Of a stretch of 64,000 nucleotides of DNA, positions 9,138 through 17,408 are shown piece after piece. Under the pieces are notes generated by a model. The model had not been told where the DNA came from. It saw only the letters and a list, made by a program, of their open reading frames with translations, and made no database searches. The stretch covers positions 1,200,918 through 1,264,917 of the forward strand of contig NZ_FXXA01000002.1 in the NCBI RefSeq assembly GCF_900184265.1. The letters run 5' to 3'. Positions within the stretch are counted from its first letter, which is position 1; each line of letters begins with the position of its first letter. Source of the DNA: Eggerthella timonensis (GTDB lineage: Bacteria; Actinomycetota; Coriobacteriia; Coriobacteriales; Eggerthellaceae). The translations under genes and the position numbers were made by a program.

Positions 9138-9182
9138 CCCTCGCGATTCCCAACCCCCGGTGTTTTGAAAGGACTGAGAGAT

Positions 9183-9992
9183 ATGAGCGATGTCGATGTT
9201 TTTGTGATCGATGACGATTTCGACCCCCTGGCCGACTTGAGTTTGGACGACGGCGAGCGGGACGACGCCGAGGCGGACTACCTGCCGCCCATCCCCGACG
9301 CCGACAAGAGCGTGGTGCCTCCGGTGGTGCCGCTGTCGCCGGCCGAGCGCATCGAGAAGCTGCTGGCGGGCATTCCCGGCCAGCAGTTCCGCCTGCTGCA
9401 CGCCGTGGCGTTCTGCGTCGAGCCGAAGACGATGGACGAAATCGTGATCGACCTGGACGCGGCGTATCCCGCCACCACGAGCGTGTACGGCTCGGCGCAG
9501 GTGGTGCAGCTGCTCGAGCGCGACGGCGCCCTCGAGCGCATCGCGGACGAGGGCACCGAGGGCGCCGACAGCGTCGACGATGCCGCCGCCGACGCCGCCG
9601 TGCCCGCCGAGGACGAGGGCGACTTCATCTCGGTGACGCCTGCGGCGCCGTGCCGCTACCGGGCCACCCGTGCCGGACTCGACGCCGTCGCTGCGCACGT
9701 CAACGAGAACCGCGTGGTCGAGAAGGTCACGGAGGACGAGCGCTACCTGCCCATCTTCCAACGCGTGCTGGAGCTGTGCGCGCGCGAGGGCGGCTGCCCC
9801 ACCAAGGAACTCGATCAGGCGGTGGACGGCGATCCGCTGTGCCAAGAACCGCGCCGCTTCTGCGGGTTCTTCCGCGGCAAGCTGGAAGAGACGGGCGCCA
9901 TCGAATGGCGCGACGCCTGGACCATCACCGATCTGGGCCGCAGCGTGCTCGCGTCCGGCGTGTTCGCCGCAACCTCTTCGACCGAACGCTAG
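9183..9992 (+). CDS. Acidic protein of unknown function, module A
   Basis: I do not recognise a named family in this 269-residue protein. It begins with an acidic stretch (VFVIDDDFDPLADLSLDD) and has a middle part that reads like a winged-helix fold (AERIEKLLAGIPGQQFRLLH). The C-terminal half has the pattern ERYLPIFQRVLELCAREGG and ends in WTITDLGRSVLAS. The protein at 25193-26053 follows the same plan (DYDGFDPLEDFDDDE, APIYQRILNLCAADGG, WCITDIGRTGLDL), so it is a conserved part of the module. The start follows AAAGGA. It lies 14 bases before the TorD-type gene and is probably cotranscribed. A role as an adaptor or enzyme-maturation partner is only inferred from its place. Confidence 0.8.
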   Translation: MSDVDVFVIDDDFDPLADLSLDDGERDDAEADYLPPIPDADKSVVPPVVPLSPAERIEKLLAGIPGQQFRLLHAVAFCVEPKTMDEIVIDLDAAYPATTSVYGSAQVVQLLERDGALERIADEGTEGADSVDDAAADAAVPAEDEGDFISVTPAAPCRYRATRAGLDAVAAHVNENRVVEKVTEDERYLPIFQRVLELCAREGGCPTKELDQAVDGDPLCQEPRRFCGFFRGKLEETGAIEWRDAWTITDLGRSVLASGVFAATSSTER

Positions 9993-10006
9993 AGAAGGAG
10001 CTACTC

Positions 10007-10732
10007 ATGTCCCATGATCAGGAAATCGACTTCGCCGACGTGCTGCGCGGCCGCAGGGCAACCTACCAATTCCTCTCGCGCCTGTTCCGCGTGGAGGTCG
10101 ATCAGGAGCTCTACGACACGCTTCTGTCCATGCGCTTCCCGACGAACACCGGCAACGAGCTGGTGGACGAGGGCTATCGGCTGATCTGCGGCTACCTGAG
10201 CCAGGCCGACGGATGCGTGCTCACCGAGCTGGCGGTGGACTACGTGCGCGCGTTCATCGGGTCGGGCAACGACGGCTTCTCGGCCGCGTATCCGTACGAG
10301 TCGGTGTACACGAGCCCGAAGCGTCTCATGATGCAGGACGCGCGCGACGAGGTGCTCGTGTTGTACCGCGCCTTCGGCCTGGACAAGCAGGAAAGCTGGA
10401 AGGAGGGCGAGGACCACATCGCGCTGGAGCTGGAGTTCGAGCAGATCCTGTGCGAGCGCGCCATCGCCGCGTACGAGGCCGGCGACGAGGACGAGTGCCT
10501 GAAGCTGCTGCTGTCGCAGCGCAACTTCCTGGAGGACCACCTGCTGGCATGGTACCCCATGATGGCGGCCGACCTGCGGAAGTTCCCCCAGACCGACTTC
10601 TACAAGGGGCTAGGCAAGCTGACCGACGGCTTTTTGCGCAACGACCGGGAATTCCTGGACGCCGTGCTGTCCGAAAACGAAGTCGCGGAAGCGGATGCGT
10701 GCGAAGCCGAGGCGGAAGTCGAGGTTGCGTGA
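10007..10732 (+). CDS. TorD/DmsD-family molybdoenzyme chaperone, module A
   Basis: This 241-residue, all-helical cytosolic protein belongs to the TorD family, which binds the Tat signal of DMSO reductase-type enzymes and holds them until the cofactor is inserted. Family-like features are AVDYVRAFIGSG near residue 78, AYPYESVYTSPKRLM near 95, and EDHIALELEFEQIL near 138. A well-placed AGAAGGAG precedes the ATG. Its stop overlaps the next start (TGATG), coupling it to the NapG-like gene. The paralogue at 24480-25190 is close in sequence. The likely clients are the DmsA-type enzymes in this window, but which ones is not shown. Confidence 0.88.
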   Translation: MSHDQEIDFADVLRGRRATYQFLSRLFRVEVDQELYDTLLSMRFPTNTGNELVDEGYRLICGYLSQADGCVLTELAVDYVRAFIGSGNDGFSAAYPYESVYTSPKRLMMQDARDEVLVLYRAFGLDKQESWKEGEDHIALELEFEQILCERAIAAYEAGDEDECLKLLLSQRNFLEDHLLAWYPMMAADLRKFPQTDFYKGLGKLTDGFLRNDREFLDAVLSENEVAEADACEAEAEVEVA

Positions 10733-11373
10733 TGGGCGAGCACGACGTCGAGCCCAAGCGCGCTGCGAGCCCCCGCGTGTCGCGCCGCACGTTCGCCCTG
10801 GGCGCCGTGGGCGCTTGTGCCGTCATCGGCCTGGGCGGCGTGAAGTACCTTCCGAGCCAGACGCTGCTGCGCCCGCCGGGAGGGCAGGACGAGGAGCAGC
10901 TCGTGCGCGGCTGCCTACATTGCGAGAAGTGTCGCGAGGTGTGCCCGAAGCATGCCATTGCGCCTGCTCATCTTGAGGACGGCATCTTGAACGCGCGCAC
11001 GCCGCGCATGGACTTCAAGAGCGGATGGTGCGATTTCTGCGAAAACGAGCCGGGTGGGCCGAGGTGCGTCGCGGCGTGCCCGACGCATGCGCTCGTGTGC
11101 CCCGACCCGTCCACGGCGATCATCGGCAAGGCGGAGCTCAACCGCGATTGGTGCCTGGCCGCGAAGGGCATGGGCTGCCACGAGTGCGTGGACGTGTGCA
11201 ACTACGAGGCGCTCGAGCTGGGCGCCGACAACGTGCCCGTGGTGGATGTAAACGCGTGCAACGGCTGCGGCGCTTGCGAGCTGGCGTGCATCTCGCTGTC
11301 GGCCGGTTCCATCACGGCCGGCGCCACCGATCGCGCCATCGTCATTCGTCCGACCGAAGAAGTGGAGGCGTGA
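10732..11373 (+). CDS. NapG-like Tat-exported four-cluster ferredoxin, module A
   Basis: This 213-residue protein has a Tat-type N-terminus (SRRTFALGAVG near residues 18-28 and a hydrophobic helix). Four cysteine groups follow: CLHCEKCREVC near 62, CDFC with CVAAC near 98-112, CLAAKGMGCHECVDVC near 140, and CNGCGACELAC near 178. This matches the NapG/MauM ferredoxin type, which passes electrons on the outer face of the membrane together with a NapH-type partner. It is coupled to the chaperone gene before it and followed after 5 bases by the NapH-like gene. The paralogue at 23813-24454 has the same length and the shared segment LRPPGGQDEEQL. Confidence 0.9.
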   Translation: MGEHDVEPKRAASPRVSRRTFALGAVGACAVIGLGGVKYLPSQTLLRPPGGQDEEQLVRGCLHCEKCREVCPKHAIAPAHLEDGILNARTPRMDFKSGWCDFCENEPGGPRCVAACPTHALVCPDPSTAIIGKAELNRDWCLAAKGMGCHECVDVCNYEALELGADNVPVVDVNACNGCGACELACISLSAGSITAGATDRAIVIRPTEEVEA

Positions 11374-11378
11374 GCGGG

Positions 11379-12323
11379 ATGAAGAAGCTCAAAACCTATC
11401 GACTGCGGTTCCTGATCATGCTGGCGGTGCTCGCCGTGGTGGCCGTGGGATACTTCACGGCCGGCGGCATCGGCAACTTCTGCGGCATCGGCTTCGAGTC
11501 CATCACGCTGCTGTGCCCCCTGGGCGCGCTGCTGGCCATGATCGCCGAGCGCACGGCCATCCCGATGGCCGTGATCAGCGTGGCGGTCGTGCTCGTGGTG
11601 TGCATCGCGCTGGGCAAGGTGTTCTGCGCCTGGGCATGCCCCGTGCACTTCATGTCGCGGGGAAAGAAGAAAGGAGACAAAGGGACGGGGTTAACGTCTC
11701 ATTCCGCAGGTGACGAGACGGACGCATCGCACCCCGCTCCCGCTCCCCGTACCCCCTGCTCCGCCTGCGCTTCTCCTTGCGGCAAGGCCAAGGGCATCAA
11801 AATCGACAGCCGCCACGGCATCCTCGCGGCGGCGCTGGGATCCACGCTCGTCTTCGGCTTCCCGGTGTTCTGCCTCATCTGCCCGATCGGCCTCACGTTC
11901 GCCACGGTGCTGCTGGTCATGCGCCTGTTCGCGTTCGGCGACACCACGTGGACCGTCGTCGCCTTCCCGCTCATCATCGCGCTGGAGATCCTGCTGCTGC
12001 CGAAGTGGTGCCAGCGCTTCTGCCCCCTGGGCGCGCTGCTTTCGCTGTTCAGCGGGCTGAACCGGACGTTCCGCCCCCAGGTGGACGCCGGGAAGTGCCT
12101 GCGCGAGGGCCGCGGCAAGGCCTGCAACCTGTGCGAGCAGGCGTGCCCCGAGGGCATCAACCTGCACGACATCGCGGCGGGCGAGACGACGCTCAACGAC
12201 TGCAGCAAGTGCCGCGCTTGCGCCGACGTGTGCCCCGAGCACGCCATCACGTTCCCGCTGCTGCCGAAGAAGCAGGCGCAGGTGACGGAGCTGCCTGTCG
12301 ACGAGATTCCGGAAAGGGGGTAG
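11379..12323 (+). CDS. NapH-like membrane ferredoxin, module A, with repeat-derived insert
   Basis: This 314-residue membrane protein has four to five helices and the paired cysteine motifs of NapH-type quinol dehydrogenases (LLCPLGALLAM, CAWACPVHF, CLICPIGLTF, WCQRFCPLGALLS). A C-terminal pair of [4Fe-4S] motifs follows (CNLCEQACPEG, CSKCRACADVC). It probably oxidises menaquinol and feeds the NapG-like partner just upstream. Residues around 98-109 (GDKGTGLTSHS) are encoded by a copy of the GAGACAAAGGGACGGGG repeat inserted in frame in the loop between the second and third helices, where the paralogue at 22776 has an unrelated, charged linker. The ATG at 11379 was preferred over a GTG at 11370. 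Confidence 0.88.
   Translation: MKKLKTYRLRFLIMLAVLAVVAVGYFTAGGIGNFCGIGFESITLLCPLGALLAMIAERTAIPMAVISVAVVLVVCIALGKVFCAWACPVHFMSRGKKKGDKGTGLTSHSAGDETDASHPAPAPRTPCSACASPCGKAKGIKIDSRHGILAAALGSTLVFGFPVFCLICPIGLTFATVLLVMRLFAFGDTTWTVVAFPLIIALEILLLPKWCQRFCPLGALLSLFSGLNRTFRPQVDAGKCLREGRGKACNLCEQACPEGINLHDIAAGETTLNDCSKCRACADVCPEHAITFPLLPKKQAQVTELPVDEIPERG
11674..11705 (+). repeat. GAGAC-type palindromic repeat inside a coding sequence
   Basis: The 27-base unit from 11674 to 11700 begins GAGACAAAGGGACGGGG and ends GTCTC, followed by ATTCC. It matches the intergenic copies at 20667, 27801, 35051, 53893, 54216 and 57241. It lies within the NapH-like gene and keeps its reading frame open. Confidence 0.9.
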
Positions 12324-12326
12324 GCC

Positions 12327-13529
12327 ATGTCCCTGATCAACGGCCTGCTGGCCCTGCTGGGAGAAATCGAGAGCGACGCCATCGCCGTGCACGAGGAGCG
12401 CTGCATCTCGGTGCGCAACCGCAACGCCGACTGCCTGCGCTGCGTGGAGGCGTGCACGTCGGGCGCGTTGGCGTACCGCACGGGCGAGCTGCTCGTGGAG
12501 CCCGAGCGCTGCATCGGGTGCGGCACGTGCGCCACAGCGTGCCCCACCTGCGCCATCGAGCTGCGCAACCCGACGGACGCCGAGCTGACGGTCCAGCTCA
12601 AGCACTCTATCGTGGCGACGAAGGGCCATCCCGTCATCGTGTGCGAGACGGCGCTCGAGGCGGCCGGCGTCGCGGTCGACGACGCGCCGGCCGCGTGCGC
12701 GGTGCCGTGCTTGGGCCGCATGGACGAGTCGGCGCTCGTGGGGCTGGCGGCGTACCGCGCCTTCGACGCGACCCTCGCGTGCGGTCCGTGCGAGACGTGC
12801 CCGCATGCACCGGGCGGCGCGCTCATGCGCGACGTGGTGGAGGGCTCGCGCAACCTGCTGGAGGCGTTCGGGTCTTCCATGCCCGTCGAGGTGGTGGAGC
12901 ACGTGCCCGAACGCGTGCTGGTTTCCGACGCGTCCGGCGGCGCGCGTCGCCAGGGCGGCGACGGGGTGGGGCGGCGCGATTTCTTCCGCTCTGCCAAGGA
13001 CGCGTCGACCCGTGCAGCCGGCGCGGCGGTGTCCGCGGAGCTGGGGATGGCCGACGCCGAGCCCGTTCCCGCGGCGTATCGCAAGGTGGGGGCCGACGGC
13101 ACGCTGTCGCAGTTCGTTCCCACGCGTCGCGTGCGCCTGTACAACTACCTGCAGCATATCGGCCAGCCGGAGGCGGACGAGGTGGAGACGCGCGTGATCG
13201 GCGCCGTGTCCATCGACGCTGAACGGTGCAGCTCGTGCCGCATGTGCGCGGTGTTCTGCCCCACGGGCGCCATCAAAAAGCTCGACGAGGACGGCGTGTT
13301 CGGCGTCGTGCACCGTCCGAGCGCCTGCATGCAGTGCCGTCTGTGCGAGCGCATCTGCCCCGAGCATGCCATCACGGTGAGCGGGCGCGTGCCCATCAAG
13401 CAGTTCATGGGCAAGGAAGCCGTATGCTTCGCCATGAAGCGTCCTGCGTGGACCCCGAACAAGCCCTCGTCGATGTACGATAAGCTGCACTCGACGCTCG
13501 GCGAAGACTTAGAGATGTGCATGTTCTAA
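12327..13529 (+). CDS. Four-cluster ferredoxin with central non-cluster domain, module A
   Basis: This 400-residue soluble iron-sulfur protein has two clusters at the N-terminus (CLRCVEAC near 36 and CIGCGTCATAC near 59), then about 220 residues without cluster spacing, then two more (CSSCRMCAVFC near 300 and CMQCRLCERIC near 335). The middle holds a VPCLGRMDES segment and a twin-arginine-like GRRDFFRSAKDAS near 215 that is not at the N-terminus. Its paralogue at 26292-27476 has the same plan. It follows the NapH-like gene by 3 bases and probably links cytosolic electron donors to the module. The exact partner is not known. Confidence 0.82.
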   Translation: MSLINGLLALLGEIESDAIAVHEERCISVRNRNADCLRCVEACTSGALAYRTGELLVEPERCIGCGTCATACPTCAIELRNPTDAELTVQLKHSIVATKGHPVIVCETALEAAGVAVDDAPAACAVPCLGRMDESALVGLAAYRAFDATLACGPCETCPHAPGGALMRDVVEGSRNLLEAFGSSMPVEVVEHVPERVLVSDASGGARRQGGDGVGRRDFFRSAKDASTRAAGAAVSAELGMADAEPVPAAYRKVGADGTLSQFVPTRRVRLYNYLQHIGQPEADEVETRVIGAVSIDAERCSSCRMCAVFCPTGAIKKLDEDGVFGVVHRPSACMQCRLCERICPEHAITVSGRVPIKQFMGKEAVCFAMKRPAWTPNKPSSMYDKLHSTLGEDLEMCMF

Positions 13530-13532
13530 AGG

Positions 13533-13562
13533 GGTTCCGTCGGCCTGACGGCCGACGGAACC
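13533..13562 (+). terminator. Stem-loop after module A ferredoxin
   Basis: Perfect 13-bp stem (GGTTCCGTCGGCC and its complement) with a TGAC loop, 4 bases after the stop codon. There is no following T-run. A second, imperfect hairpin rich in GCGAGGG lies at about 13600-13648. Confidence 0.65.
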
Positions 13563-13717
13563 GGTCGACGCTGCGGTTTCCCATGCCACCCGATCTCGCG
13601 GCGAGGGCGAGGGTTCGCGTACCGAAGTACGCTTCGCCCTCGCCTTGCCCACGATCTCGGCCACCAGGGTGCCTCTCGCTGACGTTACGAACGACCAGTA
13701 AGTATCGGAGGATCGAC

Positions 13718-14575
13718 ATGATCAAGTACACGCTGCCGGACTTCACGGTGGGGCTCGGGCTCAACCTGTTCTTCATCAGTCTGCTCGAGCAGCGCCCGGC
13801 GCTGTTCCAAGACGGCGTGCGCATCGACAGCGTGTACGGATGCTTTCCCGCGTGCAATCTGAACGGCGGACGAGCGTTTATGCGCGAGCGTTCCACGCCT
13901 CGCCAGATGGAGGAGGCGTTCTCGCTGCTGGCCGAGCACGGCGTGAAGGCGCGCCTCACGCTGACGAACATGCTGGCCGGCGAGGACGACGTGCGCGACG
14001 AGTACCTGAACGCGATGCTGGCCATCGCCAGCCGCTACGGTGCCGAGGCCATCGTGTACGCCGATCTCGTGGGCGATTACGTGCGCGAGCGCTACGGCAT
14101 GCGCTGCGTGCTGTCCACCACGCGCGCGCTGGCGGACGCAGCCGAGGTGAACCGCATGACGAAGCGCTACGACTACGTGGTGCTCGACTACAACCGCCAC
14201 AAGGACCCGGCGTTCCTCGCGGCGCTCGAAGACCGCGACAAGGTGGAGGTCATGGTGAACGAGTTCTGCGCCTACCGCTGTCCGCATCGCCAAGAGCACT
14301 ACCTGCACAACAGCGAGGACCAGCGCTCGGGCGCGATGCGGCCTTTCGAGTGCGTGGCCCAGCGCGCCGAGTTCTTCGACCATGAGCCGGGCCATCCGGT
14401 GATCTTCACCGACCGTGAAGTGCGCGACCTGCACGATTCGCACGGCATCGGGTACTTCAAGATCGTCGGCCGCGGCGTGGCTTTCCGAACCGTGCTGGAA
14501 GCGTACGCGTACTATCTCGTGCGCCCCGAGTACCGCGAAGACGTCAAGCGCATGGTCATGCGCGCGGCGGGGTAG
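13718..14575 (+). CDS. U32 peptidase-like protein with paired cysteines
   Basis: This 285-residue protein resembles the TIM-barrel U32 group (the UbiU/UbiV and YhbU type), in which four conserved cysteines usually hold a [4Fe-4S] cluster. Suitable cysteines are in VYGCFPACNLNGG near 40 and NEFCAYRCPHRQEHY near 180. Barrel-like strands include AEAIVYADLVGDYV, YDYVVLDYN and YFKIVGRG near the end. The ATG at 13718 follows a CGGAGG site. It lies 188 bases after the ferredoxin on the same strand with a hairpin between, so it may be a separate unit. Module B has no counterpart in this window. Some U32 proteins carry out oxygen-independent hydroxylation; a similar role here is not shown. Confidence 0.6.
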   Translation: MIKYTLPDFTVGLGLNLFFISLLEQRPALFQDGVRIDSVYGCFPACNLNGGRAFMRERSTPRQMEEAFSLLAEHGVKARLTLTNMLAGEDDVRDEYLNAMLAIASRYGAEAIVYADLVGDYVRERYGMRCVLSTTRALADAAEVNRMTKRYDYVVLDYNRHKDPAFLAALEDRDKVEVMVNEFCAYRCPHRQEHYLHNSEDQRSGAMRPFECVAQRAEFFDHEPGHPVIFTDREVRDLHDSHGIGYFKIVGRGVAFRTVLEAYAYYLVRPEYREDVKRMVMRAAG

Positions 14576-14584
14576 GGGCCGCGC

Positions 14585-14787
14585 GACACGCGAATCGCCA
14601 AGTTCCAAGCAATTTTTGCGTTTTGCGAACGTTCGGGGCGCGCGCTATCTTGCCGCGACCAGGTTAGCATCGCCCGACCTGCGGAAACGCGAAGACCGTC
14701 TTTGCGGGTCGGCATCCGAGGGCGCTTTGAGACGCCGAATCGTTCGCAAAACGAAAAAATTGCTTAGCACGGGCGAATTCGCGTGTC
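14585..14787. repeat. About 200-bp imperfect palindromic element
   Basis: The outer arms 14585-14595 and 14777-14787 are perfect complements (11 bp). Inner arms 14607-14631 and 14741-14765 match at 24 of 25 positions, and smaller GC hairpins fill the middle. It fills the gap between the convergent U32-like and lipoprotein genes and may act as a two-way terminator. I see no gene in it. Confidence 0.8.
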
Positions 14788-14808
14788 CGACCGCGCGGAG
14801 GTCACGCG

Positions 14809-15327
14809 CTACGCGTCGTCCTTGAGCGGCTCCAGCTCCACGTCGCGCGGATCGCCGAGCAGGCCGTCAGGCTCGACGCCCGCCACGCCTTCGCTCGCTT
14901 GCAGCTTGAGCTCGATGTCGGCGCCCGCATGCGTGCCGACGGCTTTGAGGGCGTAGTCGCCCGGCTCCAACGTGAAGGTGCGGCTGCCGACGCCCGTTCC
15001 TTCGTAGACGATGTCGACGTTCTTGCCGTCGACGAACACGAGCTTGAAGTCGCCGGTCGATACGTCGACGTCGTAGTCGATGCGGAACGCGCCGCCTTCC
15101 TCGGGAATGGAGAGCTGGAGCCATGTTTCCAGGCCGTTCAGCTCGCCGAGGTGCCGGTCGAAGATGGAGCCTCTGCTGTCCACCACGGAATACGTGTCGG
15201 CTCCTTGGGCGATGCGGGCGTCGTCGCGGTAGACCGATTTCTGCTCGGCAGTGGCGAGGCCCGAGCAGCCGGTCAGGGCGCAGCACAACGCGAGGGCCGC
15301 CGGCAGTGCGAAGGTTCTGCTTCTCAT
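14809..15327 (-). CDS. Small lipoprotein of unknown function
   Basis: This 172-residue exported protein has a signal peptide ending in a lipobox (CALTGC, cysteine 21), so it is likely anchored on the outer face of the membrane. The mature part is predicted to be mostly beta-strand (AFRIDYDVDVSTGDFKLVFV, TFTLEPGDYALKAVG) and acidic at its end. I do not recognise a named family. The start at 15327 follows AAAGGA. It is divergent from the LuxR regulator at 15468, and the gap between them contains an 11-base C-tract. Confidence 0.8.
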   Translation of the reverse strand: MRSRTFALPAALALCCALTGCSGLATAEQKSVYRDDARIAQGADTYSVVDSRGSIFDRHLGELNGLETWLQLSIPEEGGAFRIDYDVDVSTGDFKLVFVDGKNVDIVYEGTGVGSRTFTLEPGDYALKAVGTHAGADIELKLQASEGVAGVEPDGLLGDPRDVELEPLKDDA

Positions 15328-15375
15328 CGGGCGTTCCTTTCTCGTGCGGTCGGCTTCCCACCATGATAGCAGCTG

Positions 15376-15386
15376 CCCCCCCCCCC
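15376..15386. repeat. Homopolymeric tract of 11 C
   Basis: An uninterrupted run of eleven C lies between the divergent lipoprotein and LuxR genes, 49 bases before the lipoprotein start. Long G/C tracts in promoters can change length by slipped-strand mispairing and alter expression. Sequencing error in such runs is also common. Confidence 0.85.
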
Positions 15387-15467
15387 TCGGCGCAAGCTCT
15401 TTTGCCAAGAGCCGCATCCTGTGGTACAAAGACGGGACGTGAATGACGGCGGAGGGAGACGGGGCGC

Positions 15468-17048
15468 ATGGTCGAGAGCGCGCAAGGACGGCGCGAGCGG
15501 TCGCTCGTGGAGGCGGTCGAGCGGTTCGCGCCGCTGCGGCGCCTGGGTTGGGCGTTTCTGCTGGCCTGGGTGTTCTGCGTGTTCTACACCAACGCGGTGA
15601 GCGGTTACACCGGCGCGAAAGCCTCGACGTTGGCGGGCGGCGGCGCGGGTTGGGACCTGTTCTTCACGGGCCTGCCCGTGTCCATGTCGGTGATCATGCT
15701 CGTGCTCATCGTGGTGTTGGAGAAGCGGCTGGGCTCGCCCACCCAGCACGCGGCGCTGTTCTGGATCGCGCCGCTGGCCACGGCGATTTCCACGCCGCTT
15801 TTGTTTTGCGAGCTGCCCGATTTCGGGGCGACTGCCGTGCTGTTCGTGGCCGGCGGGGTGCTCACGGGGTTCGGCAGCGGCTTCATGTGGGTGATGTGGG
15901 GCGAGTACTACGCGAAGGTGACTCAGGAGGAAGTGGAGTTCCTCGCGCCGGCATCGGCTGTGGCGGCCGCCGTGCTCGTGCTGGTGGTTTCGGCGATGCA
16001 GGGTTGGATGGCGCTTGCGGTGGTGACGGCGTTTCCCCTGCTGTCGGGCTTGTGCCTGCTGCTGTCGTGGCGCGACGCGCAAGGGCGCAAGGCGACGGCC
16101 GAGTATCGCGGCGCTGCCGAGCAGCGTGCGTTCGCCGAGGCGCACGACAGCGCGCTCAAGGGGCTGCCGCGCGTGTTGAAGTCGATGGGGCGTGCCGGGT
16201 TCGGCATTCTCGCGGCATGCCTGTTCGTGTGCGTCGAGGGCTCGTTCTGGTCGGCGTCGTCGGGGCAGGATGCGACGGCTTCACAGGTGGCGCTCGTGGT
16301 GAGCATCGCGTTCATGTTGATGGTGGGCCTGTCGGCAACGGCGGGACCGCGTCGCGTGTCGCTGTCGTTCCTCTACCGGTGGATGTGCCCGGCGCTCGTG
16401 GTGGGCTTCGCGGCGTTCATCGTGCTGGGGGAGGGCGCGGGCGCGTACGTCGCTTACGTGGTGGCCATCGCCGCGCGATTCGCGTTCTGCCTGATCACGC
16501 AGATGTACTTCGCACGCTACGCTGTGCAGGGGGCGGCGACGCCCGTGCAGTCCTACGGGCTCGGGTGGATCTTCGTGCACCTCGGCGATCTCTTGGGCGT
16601 GGTGGCGCTCGTGTTGATCGAGTCCGGTATGGGGGCGGGGGCGTTCTCGCTCGACCAGGTGGTCGCGGTGTCCATCGCGCTGCTGGTGGGCGCGACCATG
16701 TTCGTGCTCAGCGACGGTCGGGCGTTCGCGTTCGGTGCGGGCAAGGAGGACGCCGCGGTCGCGGCGCTCGGCGAGTCCGCTCCTTCGCCGACGCTCCCCG
16801 GCGATTCCGTCGCCGATGCCGCGTCTGAGGTGGACGAGCTGACCGTCCGCATCCTCGAGCTCGCCTGTCGCGGCGGTCTCACCCCGCGCGAGACCGAGGT
16901 GTTCGACCTGCTGGCGCGCGGGCGCTCCATTCCCTACGTGCGCGACGCCCTCGTCATCTCGCGCGAGACGGCCGCCACCCACGCCAAGCACGTCTACACC
17001 AAGCTCGATGTCCACAGCCGCCAAGAGCTCATCGATTTGGTGCACTAG
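15468..17048 (+). CDS. Polytopic LuxR-type transcriptional regulator
   Basis: This 526-residue member of the membrane LuxR family has about twelve helices followed by an acidic linker. The C-terminal helix-turn-helix reads LTPRETEVFDLLARGRSIPY and KHVYTKLDVHSRQELIDLVH. The ATG follows GGAGGGAGACGGGG. Unlike the other six regulators in this window it is convergent with its reductase neighbour (flavoprotein at 17409-19127), so its target is less certain. The lipoprotein gene upstream is an alternative. Both flanks carry homopolymer tracts (C11 before, G9 after). Confidence 0.9.
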   Translation: MVESAQGRRERSLVEAVERFAPLRRLGWAFLLAWVFCVFYTNAVSGYTGAKASTLAGGGAGWDLFFTGLPVSMSVIMLVLIVVLEKRLGSPTQHAALFWIAPLATAISTPLLFCELPDFGATAVLFVAGGVLTGFGSGFMWVMWGEYYAKVTQEEVEFLAPASAVAAAVLVLVVSAMQGWMALAVVTAFPLLSGLCLLLSWRDAQGRKATAEYRGAAEQRAFAEAHDSALKGLPRVLKSMGRAGFGILAACLFVCVEGSFWSASSGQDATASQVALVVSIAFMLMVGLSATAGPRRVSLSFLYRWMCPALVVGFAAFIVLGEGAGAYVAYVVAIAARFAFCLITQMYFARYAVQGAATPVQSYGLGWIFVHLGDLLGVVALVLIESGMGAGAFSLDQVVAVSIALLVGATMFVLSDGRAFAFGAGKEDAAVAALGESAPSPTLPGDSVADAASEVDELTVRILELACRGGLTPRETEVFDLLARGRSIPYVRDALVISRETAATHAKHVYTKLDVHSRQELIDLVH

Positions 17049-17127
17049 CGACCTCGCGTCGATCGTCGCTGCTCGGGGGGGGGTGTGTCTGTCTGACGAG
17101 CCGCTCGCTTCTGCTTGTCGTCCATCG

Positions 17128-17271
17128 CATGGACAAAAACCGGAGTATTCTTTATCCTTGGAATGACATAATTAAACGCGCGGCCCTTTCACCAGGCCTT
17201 ATGCGAAAGCGAAATTTTGGCTCCCGGTTTTTCCGACGATAATCTAGAGAATACTCGCCTTTTTGTCCATG
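17128..17271. repeat. 144-bp AT-rich element with 24-bp inverted ends
   Basis: The end at 17128-17151 (starting CATGGACAAAAA) is the reverse complement of 17248-17271 except for three central positions. The interior is AT-rich and has no reading frame of note. It looks like a small non-coding mobile element or its remnant; no transposase is nearby. Confidence 0.75.
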
Positions 17272-17360
17272 ATGCTTTAAGTCATATAAAGAAGCGGAAA
17301 GACGCGGGACGATTCACGCGGGCCTCATCTCCGCGAAGCGTCCCGACCTCCGCGCGAAGC

Positions 17361-17388
17361 GTCCTGCTCCCCCAAGGGGGAGCAGGAC
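17361..17388 (-). terminator. Terminator hairpin after flavoprotein gene
   Basis: A perfect 13-bp stem (GTCCTGCTCCCCC and complement) with a two-base centre, 20 bases after the flavoprotein stop. There is no clear T-run on the minus strand. Confidence 0.65.
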
Positions 17389-17408
17389 GTGAGGTTGATG
17401 CTGCGCGC

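Larger units (their letters stand above)
17049..17408. other. 360-bp convergent gap with palindromic element and terminator
   Basis: No gene is seen. It holds a run of nine G at 17075-17083, an AT-rich palindromic element at 17128-17271 and a terminator hairpin at 17361-17388. The AT-rich stretch stands out against the GC-rich surroundings. Confidence 0.7.

Noticed and set aside
13600-13648. Second terminator after module A ferredoxin
   Set aside because: The arms pair only imperfectly and no T-run follows; it is mentioned with the first hairpin instead of being called separately.
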